NCBI GenBank assembly: GCA_002685415.1
Contig: NYXO01000026.1
Location: forward strand, 9,609-20,679
DNA length: 11,071 bases
Origin: Methanobacteriota archaeon
GTDB lineage: Archaea > Thermoplasmatota > Poseidoniia > Poseidoniales > Thalassarchaeaceae
Direction: 5' to 3'
Shown: piece after piece, positions 1 through 5,860 of the stretch
Layout: every line of letters begins with the position of its first letter
Numbering within the stretch: position 1 is the stretch's first letter
Position numbers and translations under genes: made by a program
The notes under the pieces: generated by a model
Databases searched by the model: none
The model's input: only the letters and a program-made list of their open reading frames with translations
What the model was told of the DNA's origin: nothing

Positions 1-234
1 GTTGAAGTCGAATGGTTCAATGCTTCTATGATTGGAAACGTTAGTGGCGTATCTAAGTCCGATATCAATAACGGACTAGACGTTGGTGATGCCGGATTGG
101 GAGTATACACACTCGACGTTACTGTAATTGTTGATGCTGGTGGAGGAATTGGATGTTCACATACAGATGATGGCGAAGAGGTCGAGTATTTGGTCGAACT
201 AATCACCCTTGATTATTCAATCACCTCGGCCTGA
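1..234 (+). CDS. C-terminal end of an unidentified protein (partial, 5' end outside window)
   Basis: The frame is open from base 1 and gives 77 residues before a TGA stop, so only the carboxy terminus is visible. I do not recognise the family. The visible part is acidic and poor in lysine and arginine, with alternating hydrophobic stretches (YTLDVTVIVDA, VEYLVELITLDYS) that look like beta strands of a secreted or surface beta-sandwich domain. There is one cysteine and no membrane span. An internal ATG at 28 is not needed as a start because the frame continues to the window edge. The stop codon lies inside the hairpin at 230-259. A secreted or cell-surface protein is a guess from composition only. 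Confidence 0.6.
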   Translation, partial: VEVEWFNASMIGNVSGVSKSDINNGLDVGDAGLGVYTLDVTVIVDAGGGIGCSHTDDGEEVEYLVELITLDYSITSA

Positions 235-259
235 ATCAGAGGGTACCCTCTGATTCGGG
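230..259. terminator. Palindromic hairpin between convergent genes, probable bidirectional terminator
   Basis: Positions 233-256 are a perfect 24-nt palindrome centred on GTAC. It extends to 230-259 with two further G-C pairs and one G-T wobble, giving up to about 15 paired positions per arm with essentially no loop before folding. The palindrome includes the TGA stop (232-234) of the upstream plus-strand gene and ends 8 nt before the stop of the convergent methyltransferase gene at 268. No clear T-tract follows on the plus strand, so it is not a textbook intrinsic terminator. It may instead block read-through or stabilise 3' ends in both directions. A protein-binding site is the alternative. 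Confidence 0.55.
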
Positions 260-267
260 GAAATTTC

Positions 268-882
268 CTATTTCTGACCAATAATAACCAAAGTTCCGGC
301 CCAATCTTCTTTGGCACCATATTGATAGAATTCAATATTGGAAAATCCTGCATCTTCGAATCCTTTCGTCCACTCTTGAATTGACAGAGTAGTCATGGAA
401 ACCCCAAGAGATTCTGACCAGGATAAACTGCTGGTATTTTCGAGATAATGATCAATTCCAATCGCTAGTATCCCATTCTCATTTAGCCAGTTCTTATTTA
501 ATTCAGATAGGAATTTCAAGGGTTCGTTTAGGTAATAGAGGAATTCCATACTAATCACAAAATCGACCTTTTCATCAGGTGTCCAACCTGGTAGTTTTTG
601 ACAAAAATAATCTCCATCCGAGTCAATACTTTTTGCCTTAGCAATCATCGATTCTGATCCGTCGATACCTGTACAACGAAGACAGTTCTCGAATGTATTC
701 AATTTTCTAACCAACCATCCATTTCCACATCCAATATCGATTGCAGAAAAATCATCATTTAGTTTTGGTATTGATTTTGATATCATAAATTCAACACTAG
801 GTGCATGACCAGTTTCCATTCCCTCGTCTTTCCCCATCTCAGCCCAAGAACTGAACAAATCAACAGCGGAAATTTTTCCCAT
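268..882 (-). CDS. Class I SAM-dependent methyltransferase
   Basis: The 204-residue product has a Rossmann-type methyltransferase core. Motif I is AIDIGCGNGWL at about residues 47-57, an acidic residue ends strand 2 (GIDGS, D74), and the DFVISMEFLYYL strand-4 region is at about 107-118. Substrate is not predictable; small-molecule and protein methylation both remain possible. I chose the ATG at 882 because GGGGAG lies 6 nt upstream and the protein then begins at the conserved-looking VDLFSSWAEMGKDEGM segment. A TTG start at 936 would add 18 residues and overlap the stop of the upstream SprT-like gene by 4 nt (TTGA), so translational coupling from there is the alternative. It is the second gene of a two-gene minus-strand operon and converges on the hairpin at 230-259. 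Confidence 0.82.
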   Translation of the reverse strand: MGKISAVDLFSSWAEMGKDEGMETGHAPSVEFMISKSIPKLNDDFSAIDIGCGNGWLVRKLNTFENCLRCTGIDGSESMIAKAKSIDSDGDYFCQKLPGWTPDEKVDFVISMEFLYYLNEPLKFLSELNKNWLNENGILAIGIDHYLENTSSLSWSESLGVSMTTLSIQEWTKGFEDAGFSNIEFYQYGAKEDWAGTLVIIGQK

Positions 883-932
883 GTTTTCTCCCCTGAAATT
901 CAGTATTTTATTTTGAGCGAGGAGATTTCTTT

Positions 933-1445
933 TCAAAAATTAGGAATGTCCTTGAGTACAACCCGACATTCTCTACATCTATATCTTCCATTTCCTCTTC
1001 TCGACCTGAGATGCCTTCTTTCACATGATGGGCATAACCAGAACCACTTTGCTCTTTTTTCAAGTAGCATTTTTGAGAACGATTTGCCCAATTCATTTGC
1101 AGAATAATCGGGCCACAGAGCCTCAATACGTCGGAATTCTTTGCCATGATTAGAATATCCTAAAGCATGCAAATATTCGTGATAAAGCAAGAACCTAGCA
1201 TACCTTTCCCAATCTGGGGTTAGACTTTCAGGATGAATATCTATGCAACGAACATCAGTCGGTCCAAGCGATTGGGTTTTTTTTACACCCTTTTTGTACC
1301 TACAGATTGCATGCAATCGAGTGGCGTTCCTTCGCAGAAGACCAAGTGGAACATTATGCAACTCTGCAACATTTAGATGTGAAATTTCAGGTATCTCAGC
1401 CATCACTGAGATTACTTCTGAGGACCATTCATCAAGTTGGCTCAT
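933..1445 (-). CDS. SprT-like zinc metalloprotease with C-terminal zinc ribbon
   Basis: The product (170 residues from the ATG at 1445) carries HEYLHALGYSNH, the HExxHxxGxxxH zincin motif of SprT/Spartan-type proteases. From this ATG the zinc ligands are H89, H93 and H100, with E90 as catalytic base, followed by GKEFR as is common in the family. The C-terminus has two CxxC pairs (C138/C141 and C157/C160), forming a treble-clef or zinc-ribbon typical of SprT proteins. Eukaryotic Spartan degrades DNA-protein crosslinks, whereas bacterial SprT is poorly characterised, so a DNA-repair role here is inference. A TTG start at 1463 would add six residues. Neither start has a strong Shine-Dalgarno. 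The stop at 933 precedes the methyltransferase and overlaps its longest possible form by 4 nt. No DNA-binding domain beyond the ribbon is evident. Confidence 0.82.
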   Translation of the reverse strand: MSQLDEWSSEVISVMAEIPEISHLNVAELHNVPLGLLRRNATRLHAICRYKKGVKKTQSLGPTDVRCIDIHPESLTPDWERYARFLLYHEYLHALGYSNHGKEFRRIEALWPDYSANELGKSFSKMLLEKRAKWFWLCPSCERRHLRSRRGNGRYRCRECRVVLKDIPNF

Positions 1446-1487
1446 TACAGTCGTTTTTTCCAATCGAACTTAGGTCTTAGTCAATAC

Positions 1488-1500
1488 CACATATGAAATA
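1488..1500. promoter_or_regulatory. Candidate shared TATA-like element of a divergent promoter
   Basis: The 71-bp gap between the divergent SprT-like gene (ATG 1445) and nitroreductase gene (ATG 1517) contains an AT-rich box with the palindrome CATATG at 1490-1495. It lies about 25 nt before the nitroreductase ATG and about 29 nt before the alternative TTG at 1463, the spacing expected for an archaeal TATA box driving leaderless or short-leader transcripts. Because the core is symmetric it could serve both directions. This is a position-based inference; no clear BRE is visible. Confidence 0.3.
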
Positions 1501-1516
1501 ACAATCGCTTTCTTCT

Positions 1517-2272
1517 ATGAATATGAGGGGTGAGTTTGATGCTGCTGATTTCGACTCATTCGCTGCTTCTCGAAGATCCACCAGGGATTTTCTTCCAACA
1601 CCTGTTCCAGACGAATTAATCGAGGAAATTATCGCTGCAGGACTGACATCTCCAAGTTGGAGTAATACTCGACCATTCGTTGTCGCAGTTGCCAAAGGAG
1701 ACGTCAGAGACCGTCTTTCTGAGGAATTTCTAAGTAGGTTTGAGGCGGTAAAAACCGCAAGAGGAGAGGGCTTGTTCGGGAAAATAAAAGCTCTACTGAG
1801 ATGGAAGGGCCTACCAACTAGCAATTGGCTAGTCGTCAAGTCGTATCACAAAGATTTGCTCCCAAGATCGCAAAGAGTCGGCAAGGAGATGTTCACTCAT
1901 ATGGGAATAGAACGAGACAACAAGGAGGCTAGAGACGGATTTTGGGCGAGGAATTACGAATTCTTCGGGGCTCCAGTTGAGTTGTTCCTCTTCACGCACA
2001 AAAGTCTAGGCAAATTTGCAGCCTCCGATGCAGGATTATTCATGCAGAATCTGATGCTATCAGCTCATTCCAAAGGATTGGGAACTTGTGCTCAGGGTTC
2101 GGTTGCGGTTTGGGAAGACGCCGTAAGAAAAGAATTCGAGATTAGCAAAAATTATTCTCTTCTATGTGGAATCTGTGTAGGATACCCAAGTGAAAGTGAT
2201 GTGAACGAATTTGGAGCCAATAGAATCGGTCCATCTGAGATTATTCCTCCAGAGAGAAATCGCAATCAGTAG
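1517..2272 (+). CDS. Nitroreductase-family FMN-dependent oxidoreductase
   Basis: The 251-residue protein has the hallmarks of the nitroreductase superfamily. RRSTRDF (19-25) matches the FMN-phosphate-binding arginine segment, SPSWSNTRPF (45-54) the conserved SPSxxNxQPW-type loop, and the DAGLFMQNLMLSAHSKGLGTC stretch (171-191) the second FMN-binding helix; GYP is at 222-224. Such enzymes use NAD(P)H to reduce nitro compounds, quinones, enones or flavins, usually as homodimers in the cytoplasm. Substrate cannot be deduced. A middle insertion of roughly 70 residues (about 75-145), rich in charged residues, makes it longer than minimal family members. ATG 1517 is used, with ATG 1523 as an alternative. 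There is no Shine-Dalgarno sequence, but a TATA-like box lies 25 nt upstream, so leaderless initiation is likely. The 3' end overlaps the convergent gene by 7 nt. Confidence 0.88.
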   Translation: MNMRGEFDAADFDSFAASRRSTRDFLPTPVPDELIEEIIAAGLTSPSWSNTRPFVVAVAKGDVRDRLSEEFLSRFEAVKTARGEGLFGKIKALLRWKGLPTSNWLVVKSYHKDLLPRSQRVGKEMFTHMGIERDNKEARDGFWARNYEFFGAPVELFLFTHKSLGKFAASDAGLFMQNLMLSAHSKGLGTCAQGSVAVWEDAVRKEFEISKNYSLLCGICVGYPSESDVNEFGANRIGPSEIIPPERNRNQ

Positions 2273-2595
2273 TGTTCAATCATTGCGATGCAATTTTCGA
2301 TTAAAGTTCTCAATTCATCTGGCTGGAGTTGTTCTTCATCCTTGAATCTCAAGACACTTTTTCCCGACTTGAATTTTTTCAAACTGTATGGTAGAACGTC
2401 GGGATGATAGTAAAGTGGTAGTAGGTATAGTCCGACATGTCCTTTCTGAATTCTAACGCTTACAAATGGCCGCCCGGCTTTTGTTTCGACACGAAAATCT
2501 CCAGGTTCATCTATCTCAATCACAAGTTCTTCGGTCAATTCCCGAATCAAGCTCGATAGATTGTGCCATAGGAAGATTAAGGCATCATTTTTCAT
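2266..2595 (-). CDS. Uncharacterised 109-residue protein downstream of taw1
   Basis: I cannot name this protein with confidence. It has a helical N-terminus (about 1-25), then a beta-rich centre containing GHVGLYLLPLYYHPDVLP (about 52-69), then SLKKFKSGKSVLRFKDEEQL (71-90) and a final helix. This order of 'YLxPLYYxP', 'LKKxxxGKSxxxFK' and a C-terminal helix recalls a group of small hypothetical proteins sometimes placed near the DUF1801 (frataxin-like fold) proteins. That is a resemblance, not an identification. There is no signal peptide or membrane span, and it has one cysteine. It starts 14 nt after the taw1 stop, with GTGAG close upstream of its ATG, so it is probably co-transcribed with taw1. 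The stop lies within the last codons of the convergent nitroreductase gene. Confidence 0.7.
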   Translation of the reverse strand: MKNDALIFLWHNLSSLIRELTEELVIEIDEPGDFRVETKAGRPFVSVRIQKGHVGLYLLPLYYHPDVLPYSLKKFKSGKSVLRFKDEEQLQPDELRTLIENCIAMIEHY

Positions 2596-2609
2596 ATTCT
2601 CACAAACAA

Positions 2610-3629
2610 TTAGGCTATTGGTAATGTGAATTTCTGAGGCTTTGCAATTCCAAGGTCTGCAGGCAATTCTCGCACCTTTTCTGGAAGAACAACTGGAATC
2701 ATTTCTTTTCCAATCAATGCCACTCTACTTTCTCTCCTATCGGAAAGAACATCCCGGCCCACCATCGGTGCGAGGGTTCTGCTGAATTCCATAATTTCAT
2801 CATGGCTCGGCATATTTTCAATCGTGTGATTTGAACGCGAATTTCCGACATACACATATCCCTTCGCCTCAATGAAATCCGGGTCAGCAATATTGTCCAG
2901 ACGAGCATAGTCCTCGTAATGACCCAATGATTCTCCCTTAATCAGGGTGTGACGGCAAACTGTTCTTGTGTCTAAACTTGGAAGCAGTTGCAATGTTTCT
3001 TCCAATTTCTCAAATGCAGCAGTGTCAAACTTAGGTTTGCAAAGTCGGTTGAAGATTTCCTTGTTGGGGGCATCTACACTGACATAGAGTTGTGTAGGAA
3101 GCGGATCTAGTTCCTCGATAACCTTGGGCAGAGAACCATTAGTCACAAGGAAAGTAGAGACTCCATGCTGGTGGCAGATTTCTAGGAATTCGCCCAATCT
3201 TGAGTATAGTGTAGGCTCACCATTCAGTGAAATCGCCACGTGCTTAGGGTTCTGTGCGTCAAGCCACTTTTCTCGATCAGCCTTTGGATTACCTCCGTAT
3301 CCAGTTAGTAGGCGTCTATGGGCTCTGACGGATTCTAGGAATAATTCGTAAGGGTCATCATCGATTTTGGTAAGTGTATCAGAGTGGGGCTCTCTCCAGC
3401 AGTATGTGCATGCGAGGTTACAGGTATCGACATTGGGAGCCATCTGCATACAGCCATGACTTTCTATTCCGTAGAATGTTCCTTTGTAGCAAGAACGATC
3501 GGCGATCAGACTTTGTTTGGTCCAGTGACAAACTTTCACTCCACCGTGATCCCCAACTAGGTGGTAACGCTGTTTTGCCAAGCGTGCGGCAATCTCTGGC
3601 TCAATCTTGGTAATTGGCGCGCCTTGCAT
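2610..3629 (-). CDS. taw1: tRNA 4-demethylwyosine synthase (radical SAM)
   Basis: Taw1 (TYW1) converts N1-methylguanosine at position 37 of tRNA-Phe to 4-demethylwyosine using pyruvate and SAM, the tricyclic-ring-forming step of wyosine synthesis. The 339-residue product has the radical-SAM CxxxCxxC motif (CNLACTYCW, C70, C74, C77). It also has the three upstream cysteines spaced exactly 13 residues apart (C34, C47, C60) that bind the second 4Fe-4S cluster in archaeal Taw1. Other family blocks are present: GVKVCHWTKQSL, CYKGTFYGIESHGCMQM, ISLNGEPTLY and FLVTNGS. The ATG at 3629 is preferred because GGAG lies 8 nt upstream; a GTG at 3656 would add nine residues with no ribosome site. There is no flavodoxin domain, as usual for archaeal forms. 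It leads a likely two-gene operon and is strong evidence that the host is an archaeon. Confidence 0.96.
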   Translation of the reverse strand: MQGAPITKIEPEIAARLAKQRYHLVGDHGGVKVCHWTKQSLIADRSCYKGTFYGIESHGCMQMAPNVDTCNLACTYCWREPHSDTLTKIDDDPYELFLESVRAHRRLLTGYGGNPKADREKWLDAQNPKHVAISLNGEPTLYSRLGEFLEICHQHGVSTFLVTNGSLPKVIEELDPLPTQLYVSVDAPNKEIFNRLCKPKFDTAAFEKLEETLQLLPSLDTRTVCRHTLIKGESLGHYEDYARLDNIADPDFIEAKGYVYVGNSRSNHTIENMPSHDEIMEFSRTLAPMVGRDVLSDRRESRVALIGKEMIPVVLPEKVRELPADLGIAKPQKFTLPIA

Positions 3630-3656
3630 GCAATCAACTCCGACTTCGAACACCAC

Positions 3657-3752
3657 AATGGGGTCGCGTCAGGGATTGGGCGTGTTCGGCTTTTCTCTTG
3701 AATGATTCCGATTTCAATAATTCAATTTTCAATTGTCTTGGACGGCAAATCG
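3657..3752. promoter_or_regulatory. Divergent intergenic region with spaced TTCAAT repeats
   Basis: This stretch separates divergently transcribed taw1 and the LURP-one-like gene. Three imperfect TTCAAT copies begin at 3713, 3721 and 3728, about one every 7-8 nt; on the minus strand they read ATTGAA. They make the most AT-rich block of the gap, which could hold the taw1 promoter or a regulator site. The part nearest taw1 (3661-3700) is richer in G and C. No recognisable operator family could be named. Confidence 0.25.
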
Positions 3753-3793
3753 TTTATTCGTGATTTAGTGTGGCCTTCAACCGAGGAAAGGTA
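3753..3793 (+). promoter_or_regulatory. Candidate TATA box and ribosome-binding site of the LURP-one-like gene
   Basis: TTTATT at 3753-3758 is a TATA-like box whose expected start point, about 26 nt on, falls just before GAGGAAAGG at 3783-3791. The GAGG ends 7 nt before the ATG at 3794, so this is the best Shine-Dalgarno in the window. It decides the start over the GTG at 3770. The arrangement implies a very short 5' leader that begins with the ribosome site. Confidence 0.45.
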
Positions 3794-4378
3794 ATGAGCG
3801 AACTATACGAAGCTGATTCTTACATGGTCAGACAGAAAGTGTTGAAACTATTAGGCGCAGAATTTCACATCTATTCTGATGACTCAATGCAGCAGTTAAT
3901 TGGATACTGCAAACAAAAGGCACTCAAATTGAAAGAGGATATTCGCGTTTATAATGACGATAAAAAGAGTACAGAGTTAATCTGCATCAAAGCTCGAAGT
4001 GTAATAGACTTTGGAGCGGGATATGACATAACTGATTCTCAGACGGGAGAAGCAATTTGTAGTTTCAAAAGAGAAGGTCTGAAATCCATGCTTAGAGATT
4101 CATGGAAAGTTTTGGACACCTCTGGTAATCAAATTGGAATGATTAGTGAAGATAGTGGATTATTGGCTTTAGTCCGTAGATTCGTGCCCTTTGCTAATTT
4201 ACTGATACCACAAGAATTTGTACTTTCGGTAAGTGGTATGGGTAAAGTTAATTTCACACAAAGAATGAATCCAGTTGTTAACAAGTTATTCATCAACAAT
4301 GTCCAATCATCAGGATTAGACCCTAGATTAGTATTAGCCGCAGCTATGCTCCTATCAGCGATTGAGGGTAGCGATTGA
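3794..4378 (+). CDS. LURP-one-related / phospholipid-scramblase-like protein (Tubby C-terminal fold)
   Basis: The 194-residue product resembles prokaryotic LURP-one/scramblase-type proteins of the Tubby C-terminal clan. Tandem beta-hairpins run through YDITDSQTGEAICSF (77-91), then SMLRDSWKVLDTSGNQIG (98-115). The end is LDPRLVLAAAMLLSAIEG (175-192), the hydrophobic helix that in this fold is buried in a 12-stranded beta barrel. That helix should therefore not be read as a transmembrane anchor without support. The N-terminal 50 residues are helical and charged. Biochemical function of prokaryotic members is unknown; membrane-lipid association is only suggested by the eukaryotic relatives. The start is fixed by a strong Shine-Dalgarno. 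It is monocistronic, and its 3' end is 9 nt from the convergent YbjQ-like gene. Confidence 0.75.
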   Translation: MSELYEADSYMVRQKVLKLLGAEFHIYSDDSMQQLIGYCKQKALKLKEDIRVYNDDKKSTELICIKARSVIDFGAGYDITDSQTGEAICSFKREGLKSMLRDSWKVLDTSGNQIGMISEDSGLLALVRRFVPFANLLIPQEFVLSVSGMGKVNFTQRMNPVVNKLFINNVQSSGLDPRLVLAAAMLLSAIEGSD

Positions 4379-4387
4379 GTCTACTAA

Positions 4388-4906
4388 TTACGAGTATTTG
4401 ACTGCGGTTCCGTAGGCGAAAATCTCGATGAATTTATTCTGATTTTTCTGATTGCTGAGAGCCGATAGTCTAGCGGTTTCTAATCTCACATTGATCACTT
4501 CATCATAACCTCCCTCGGCAGCTTGTTCGCGCAGTGATTGTAGACAATTCTGTCGCGCAAGCATTAGAATGTCATCGTAGGAATTTATTTTCCCACCGAT
4601 AAATGAATGCCAGCCTCCAATAAATTGATTCCACCAGCCAGGGCCAATTACGTAATTCGCTTGAACATACTTTGCATCTGTGACCTCTTCTCCGAATGTT
4701 GGTGATTTCTTATTTGTCAACGGATCTCTTCCATAATTATCTACAGTAACTTGAATTCGTTGCCTCAATTCATCCAACATTCTAGTATGGTTTCGTCTAC
4801 TAAATATTGCAGAATAAATGAAGGCAATTGGACTGAATAAGGCCCAAGCAATTCCAAAGGCAGCAAATAATAAACTGACAAAGAGGAATATTTGCCAGAC
4901 TTCCAT
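4388..4906 (-). CDS. Membrane-anchored divergent YbjQ-family protein
   Basis: The 172-residue protein begins with a long hydrophobic segment (about 5-35) followed by a basic SRRNHTR stop-transfer-like stretch, which suggests an N-terminal anchor with the rest in the cytoplasm. From about 75 to the end it aligns by eye with the YbjQ protein encoded just upstream: GGKINSYDDILMLARQ against GGELKAYTDLLGESRD, then VINVRLET against VVNVRIAT, and EIFAYGTAVKY against EILAYGTAVVV. The GWWNQFIGGWHSFIGG region replaces the usual VRAxHxGxDI segment, so it is a divergent paralogue. YbjQ-family (UPF0145) proteins form pentameric or larger rings, and their role is not established. The ATG at 4906 is preceded by GGTGAT overlapping the previous stop, with an 8-nt intergenic gap. 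It is third in the operon. Confidence 0.78.
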   Translation of the reverse strand: MEVWQIFLFVSLLFAAFGIAWALFSPIAFIYSAIFSRRNHTRMLDELRQRIQVTVDNYGRDPLTNKKSPTFGEEVTDAKYVQANYVIGPGWWNQFIGGWHSFIGGKINSYDDILMLARQNCLQSLREQAAEGGYDEVINVRLETARLSALSNQKNQNKFIEIFAYGTAVKYS

Positions 4907-4914
4907 TTAATCAC

Positions 4915-5253
4915 CTATTCAACTACAACCGCGGTCCCGTAAGCCAGTATTTCACTTGCTCCGGGTGTGATTGCGCTGGTGGCAATTCTAACATTTACAA
5001 CCGCATTTGCACCTCGTCCAACCGCTTCTTCCAACATTCGTTGGACAGCTTGGTCACGAGACTCCCCAAGTAGGTCTGTGTACGCCTTTAGCTCACCACC
5101 ACCGATGTTCTTGAAGAATGCACCAATGTCCTTGCCAACATGTTTAGCCCGGACAGTGGAACCACTAACAACTCCAAGTGTTTTGGTAATTGTTTTTCCA
5201 GGTACTTCTTCGGTATTTACCATGATGATACTGATGCCTTGCACCTCACTCAT
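4915..5253 (-). CDS. YbjQ-family (UPF0145) protein
   Basis: The 112-residue product matches YbjQ along its length. It has the VNTEEVPGKTI opening (12-22), LGVVSGSTVRAKHVGKDIGAFFKN (26-49), GGGELKAYTDLLGESRDQA (51-69), GANAVVNVRIATS (81-93) and the ASEILAYGTAVVV end (99-111). This small alpha/beta protein makes a ring-shaped homopentamer in solved members. It is sometimes called heavy-metal-binding, but there are no cysteines here, and function is unproven. The ATG at 5253 is chosen because GGTG lies 5 nt before it and the family begins near here. A TTG at 5283 overlapping the upstream stop by 4 nt (TTGA), or an ATG at 5280, would add nine or ten unconserved residues. It sits between the retropepsin-like gene and the anchored YbjQ paralogue. 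Confidence 0.9.
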   Translation of the reverse strand: MSEVQGISIIMVNTEEVPGKTITKTLGVVSGSTVRAKHVGKDIGAFFKNIGGGELKAYTDLLGESRDQAVQRMLEEAVGRGANAVVNVRIATSAITPGASEILAYGTAVVVE

Positions 5254-5279
5254 GTTACACCGGTTTGATTGACGGGGCA

Positions 5280-5744
5280 TCAATATTCGCTTATCCTTGG
5301 AGTAGTTCTTTCCTTAGGATGAAGACAATCTATTGAGGGGTCAATTATGAATTGTCTTAGAAATCTACGACCCAGAATAATCCGATGCTTCATCCTAGAG
5401 CGATCTTGTAGGCAGAGTTGGATATCGTGGTCTTGTCCTGCAATTTCTAGAGTCGTTCGAATTACCGGACGAAGAGTATCATGCCCACCGGTGTCACGAA
5501 CTCTCCGCCAATCGAATAGAGGTCGTTCGATCCAATTTCCATTCTTAATTAGACGGAATCTAACGATTTGTTCCATACCGTTATTGGTTAATGTGATTTC
5601 TTCAGCATGGAGCGTGTTTGACCATGCGCCAGTATCCATTTTGGCCAATGTCGGATTGTTTTCCAATTCAGGCAGGCCAATCCACTCACGCCAGCCTAGA
5701 ACGGTTCGCCTCGACACTGTATCACTTCTGTCGCCGGCGGCCAC
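5280..5744 (-). CDS. Retropepsin-like aspartic protease family protein ('ATP-dependent zinc protease', RimK-associated type)
   Basis: The 154-residue protein matches the small family historically named 'putative ATP-dependent zinc protease' and now viewed as retropepsin-like. Visible blocks are TVLGWREWIGLPEL (14-27), KMDTGAWSNTLHA (35-47) with the aspartic-protease DTGA (D37), HDTLRPVIRTTLEIAG (88-103), DRSRMKHRIILGRRFL (114-129) and IIDPS (133-137). Many relatives lie next to rimK-like ATP-grasp ligase genes; none is in this window. Retropepsins work as dimers, each subunit giving one aspartate. The start is GTG 5744, with AGGG shortly upstream and a TATA-like box 25 nt upstream. It leads a three-gene operon with the two YbjQ-family genes. 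No zinc-binding motif is visible despite the old name. Confidence 0.85.
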   Translation of the reverse strand: MAAGDRSDTVSRRTVLGWREWIGLPELENNPTLAKMDTGAWSNTLHAEEITLTNNGMEQIVRFRLIKNGNWIERPLFDWRRVRDTGGHDTLRPVIRTTLEIAGQDHDIQLCLQDRSRMKHRIILGRRFLRQFIIDPSIDCLHPKERTTPRISEY

Positions 5745-5765
5745 CGACCCTTTTTCAATCCGATG

Positions 5766-5772
5766 ATTTATT
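5766..5772 (-). promoter_or_regulatory. Candidate TATA box of the retropepsin-YbjQ operon
   Basis: On the minus strand this reads AATAAAT, centred about 25 nt before the GTG at 5744. The spacing fits an archaeal TATA box with transcription starting at or next to the start codon. It is inferred from position and AT content alone. Confidence 0.35.
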
Positions 5773-5812
5773 GAAACGAAAGGAGTATTGAGACTCTGGA
5801 TTTTGGAATAGA

Positions 5813-5821
5813 TTACTTATT
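5813..5821 (+). promoter_or_regulatory. Candidate TATA box of guaB
   Basis: TTACTTATT lies about 43 nt before the guaB ATG, predicting a transcript starting near 5844 with a leader of about 17 nt. The ACTTATTCA string here recurs at 8868-8876 before the small membrane-protein gene. No other promoter feature is evident in the 116-bp divergent gap. Confidence 0.35.
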
Positions 5822-5860
5822 CACGAATCGTTGATATACAGCCGCTCTCGGGTATCCCTA

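Noticed and set aside
175..192. C-terminal hydrophobic helix of the LURP-one-like protein as a membrane anchor (residue numbers of that protein)
   Set aside because: In the Tubby/scramblase-like fold the equivalent helix is buried in the beta barrel, so a transmembrane call would be unsupported.
1477..1839. A 120-codon minus-strand frame opposite the nitroreductase N-terminus
   Set aside because: It overlaps the conserved RRSTRDF and SPSWSN coding region and shows no recognisable domain.
5347..5766. A 139-codon plus-strand frame opposite the retropepsin-like gene
   Set aside because: The arginine- and serine-rich product has no family features, while the minus strand encodes a protein with clear DTGA and other family blocks.
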